5,287 nt of DNA from the NCBI GenBank assembly GCA_900752625.1, contig CAADWC010000001.1, forward strand, positions 1-5,287, in the 5' to 3' direction. This document shows positions 5,128-5,287 of the stretch, piece after piece. Within the stretch, counting starts at the first letter, position 1. Each line of letters starts with the position of its first letter. A program made the position numbers and the translations under genes. Below the pieces are notes generated by a model. It was not told the DNA's origin and made no database searches. It saw only the letters and a list, made by a program, of their open reading frames with translations. This DNA comes from Oscillospiraceae bacterium. Lineage in GTDB: Bacteria; Bacillota; Clostridia; Oscillospirales; Ruminococcaceae.

Positions 5128-5287
5128 ATGCCAAAGATCAAAACACATTCAGGCGCTAAAAAGCGTTTTTCTGTAACAGGCAGCGGAAAGGTTAAGTTCC
5201 AGCACACAAACAAAAGACACAGACTTACTCAGAAGGATCACAAGCGTAAGAGAATCCTGCGTGGTGCAGCTTATGCAGATGATACCA
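5128..5287 (+). CDS. rpmI: 50S ribosomal protein L35 (5' part, cut by window edge)
   Basis: L35 is a small, very basic protein of the large ribosomal subunit. The first 53 residues are present, from [14 protein letters not shown] through the [18 protein letters not shown] block, which is typical of the family. L35 is about 65 residues long, so roughly a dozen are missing beyond the end of the window. AAGGAGG (5111-5117) lies 10 bases before the ATG. The 24-base gap from infC contains no terminator or promoter, so the two genes are co-transcribed. rplT (L20) is expected next by analogy with other Firmicutes but is not visible. Confidence 0.97.
   Translation, partial: MPKIKTHSGAKKRFSVTGSGKVKFQHTNKRHRLTQKDHKRKRILRGAAYADDT

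Overview
The window looks like ordinary chromosome from a low-to-moderate GC Firmicute. The most likely source is an anaerobic clostridium of the Ruminococcus/Oscillospiraceae type. This is inferred from strong GGAGG ribosome sites, near-consensus sigma-A promoters, the infC-rpmI order, an IF3 sequence of clostridial character and a MoxR-type ATPase of a kind I associate with Clostridia. All recognisable genes are on the + strand. I see no mobile element, CRISPR array, tRNA or rRNA.

Layout. Bases 1-77 probably carry the last codons of an unidentified upstream gene, followed by a weak terminator-like inverted repeat and an extended -10 promoter (about 99-126). Next is a complete cardiolipin synthase of the two-HKD phospholipase D family (199-1728). 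A 165-base spacer leads to a stand-alone small alarmone ((p)ppGpp) synthetase most like RelP/YwaC (1894-2589), with a candidate terminator over its stop codon. A perfect-hexamer promoter (2689-2718) and a leader of about 115 bases with folding potential precede a 502-residue MoxR-like AAA+ ATPase (2841-4349). This protein has a long helical C-terminal extension, and the metal-binding/VWA partner gene usually found beside such ATPases is absent immediately downstream.

The end of the window is the start of the translation-factor operon infC-rpmI(-rplT). It has its own consensus promoter (4397-4425) and a leader of about 150 bases. The leader holds a clear intrinsic terminator and a mutually exclusive 8-bp antiterminator helix, the arrangement expected of an L20-type ribosomal protein leader. 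infC starts at the non-standard codon ATT (4582), not at the internal GTG (4639). rpmI is cut by the window edge.

The genes appear to be separate transcription units placed side by side: membrane lipid synthesis, stringent-response signalling, a chaperone-like ATPase and core translation. I found no evidence for a new multi-gene system. The points most worth checking are the infC leader architecture (attenuator, possible pseudoknot, six-residue ORF), the unpaired MoxR ATPase with its C-terminal domain, and the start codons of three genes.
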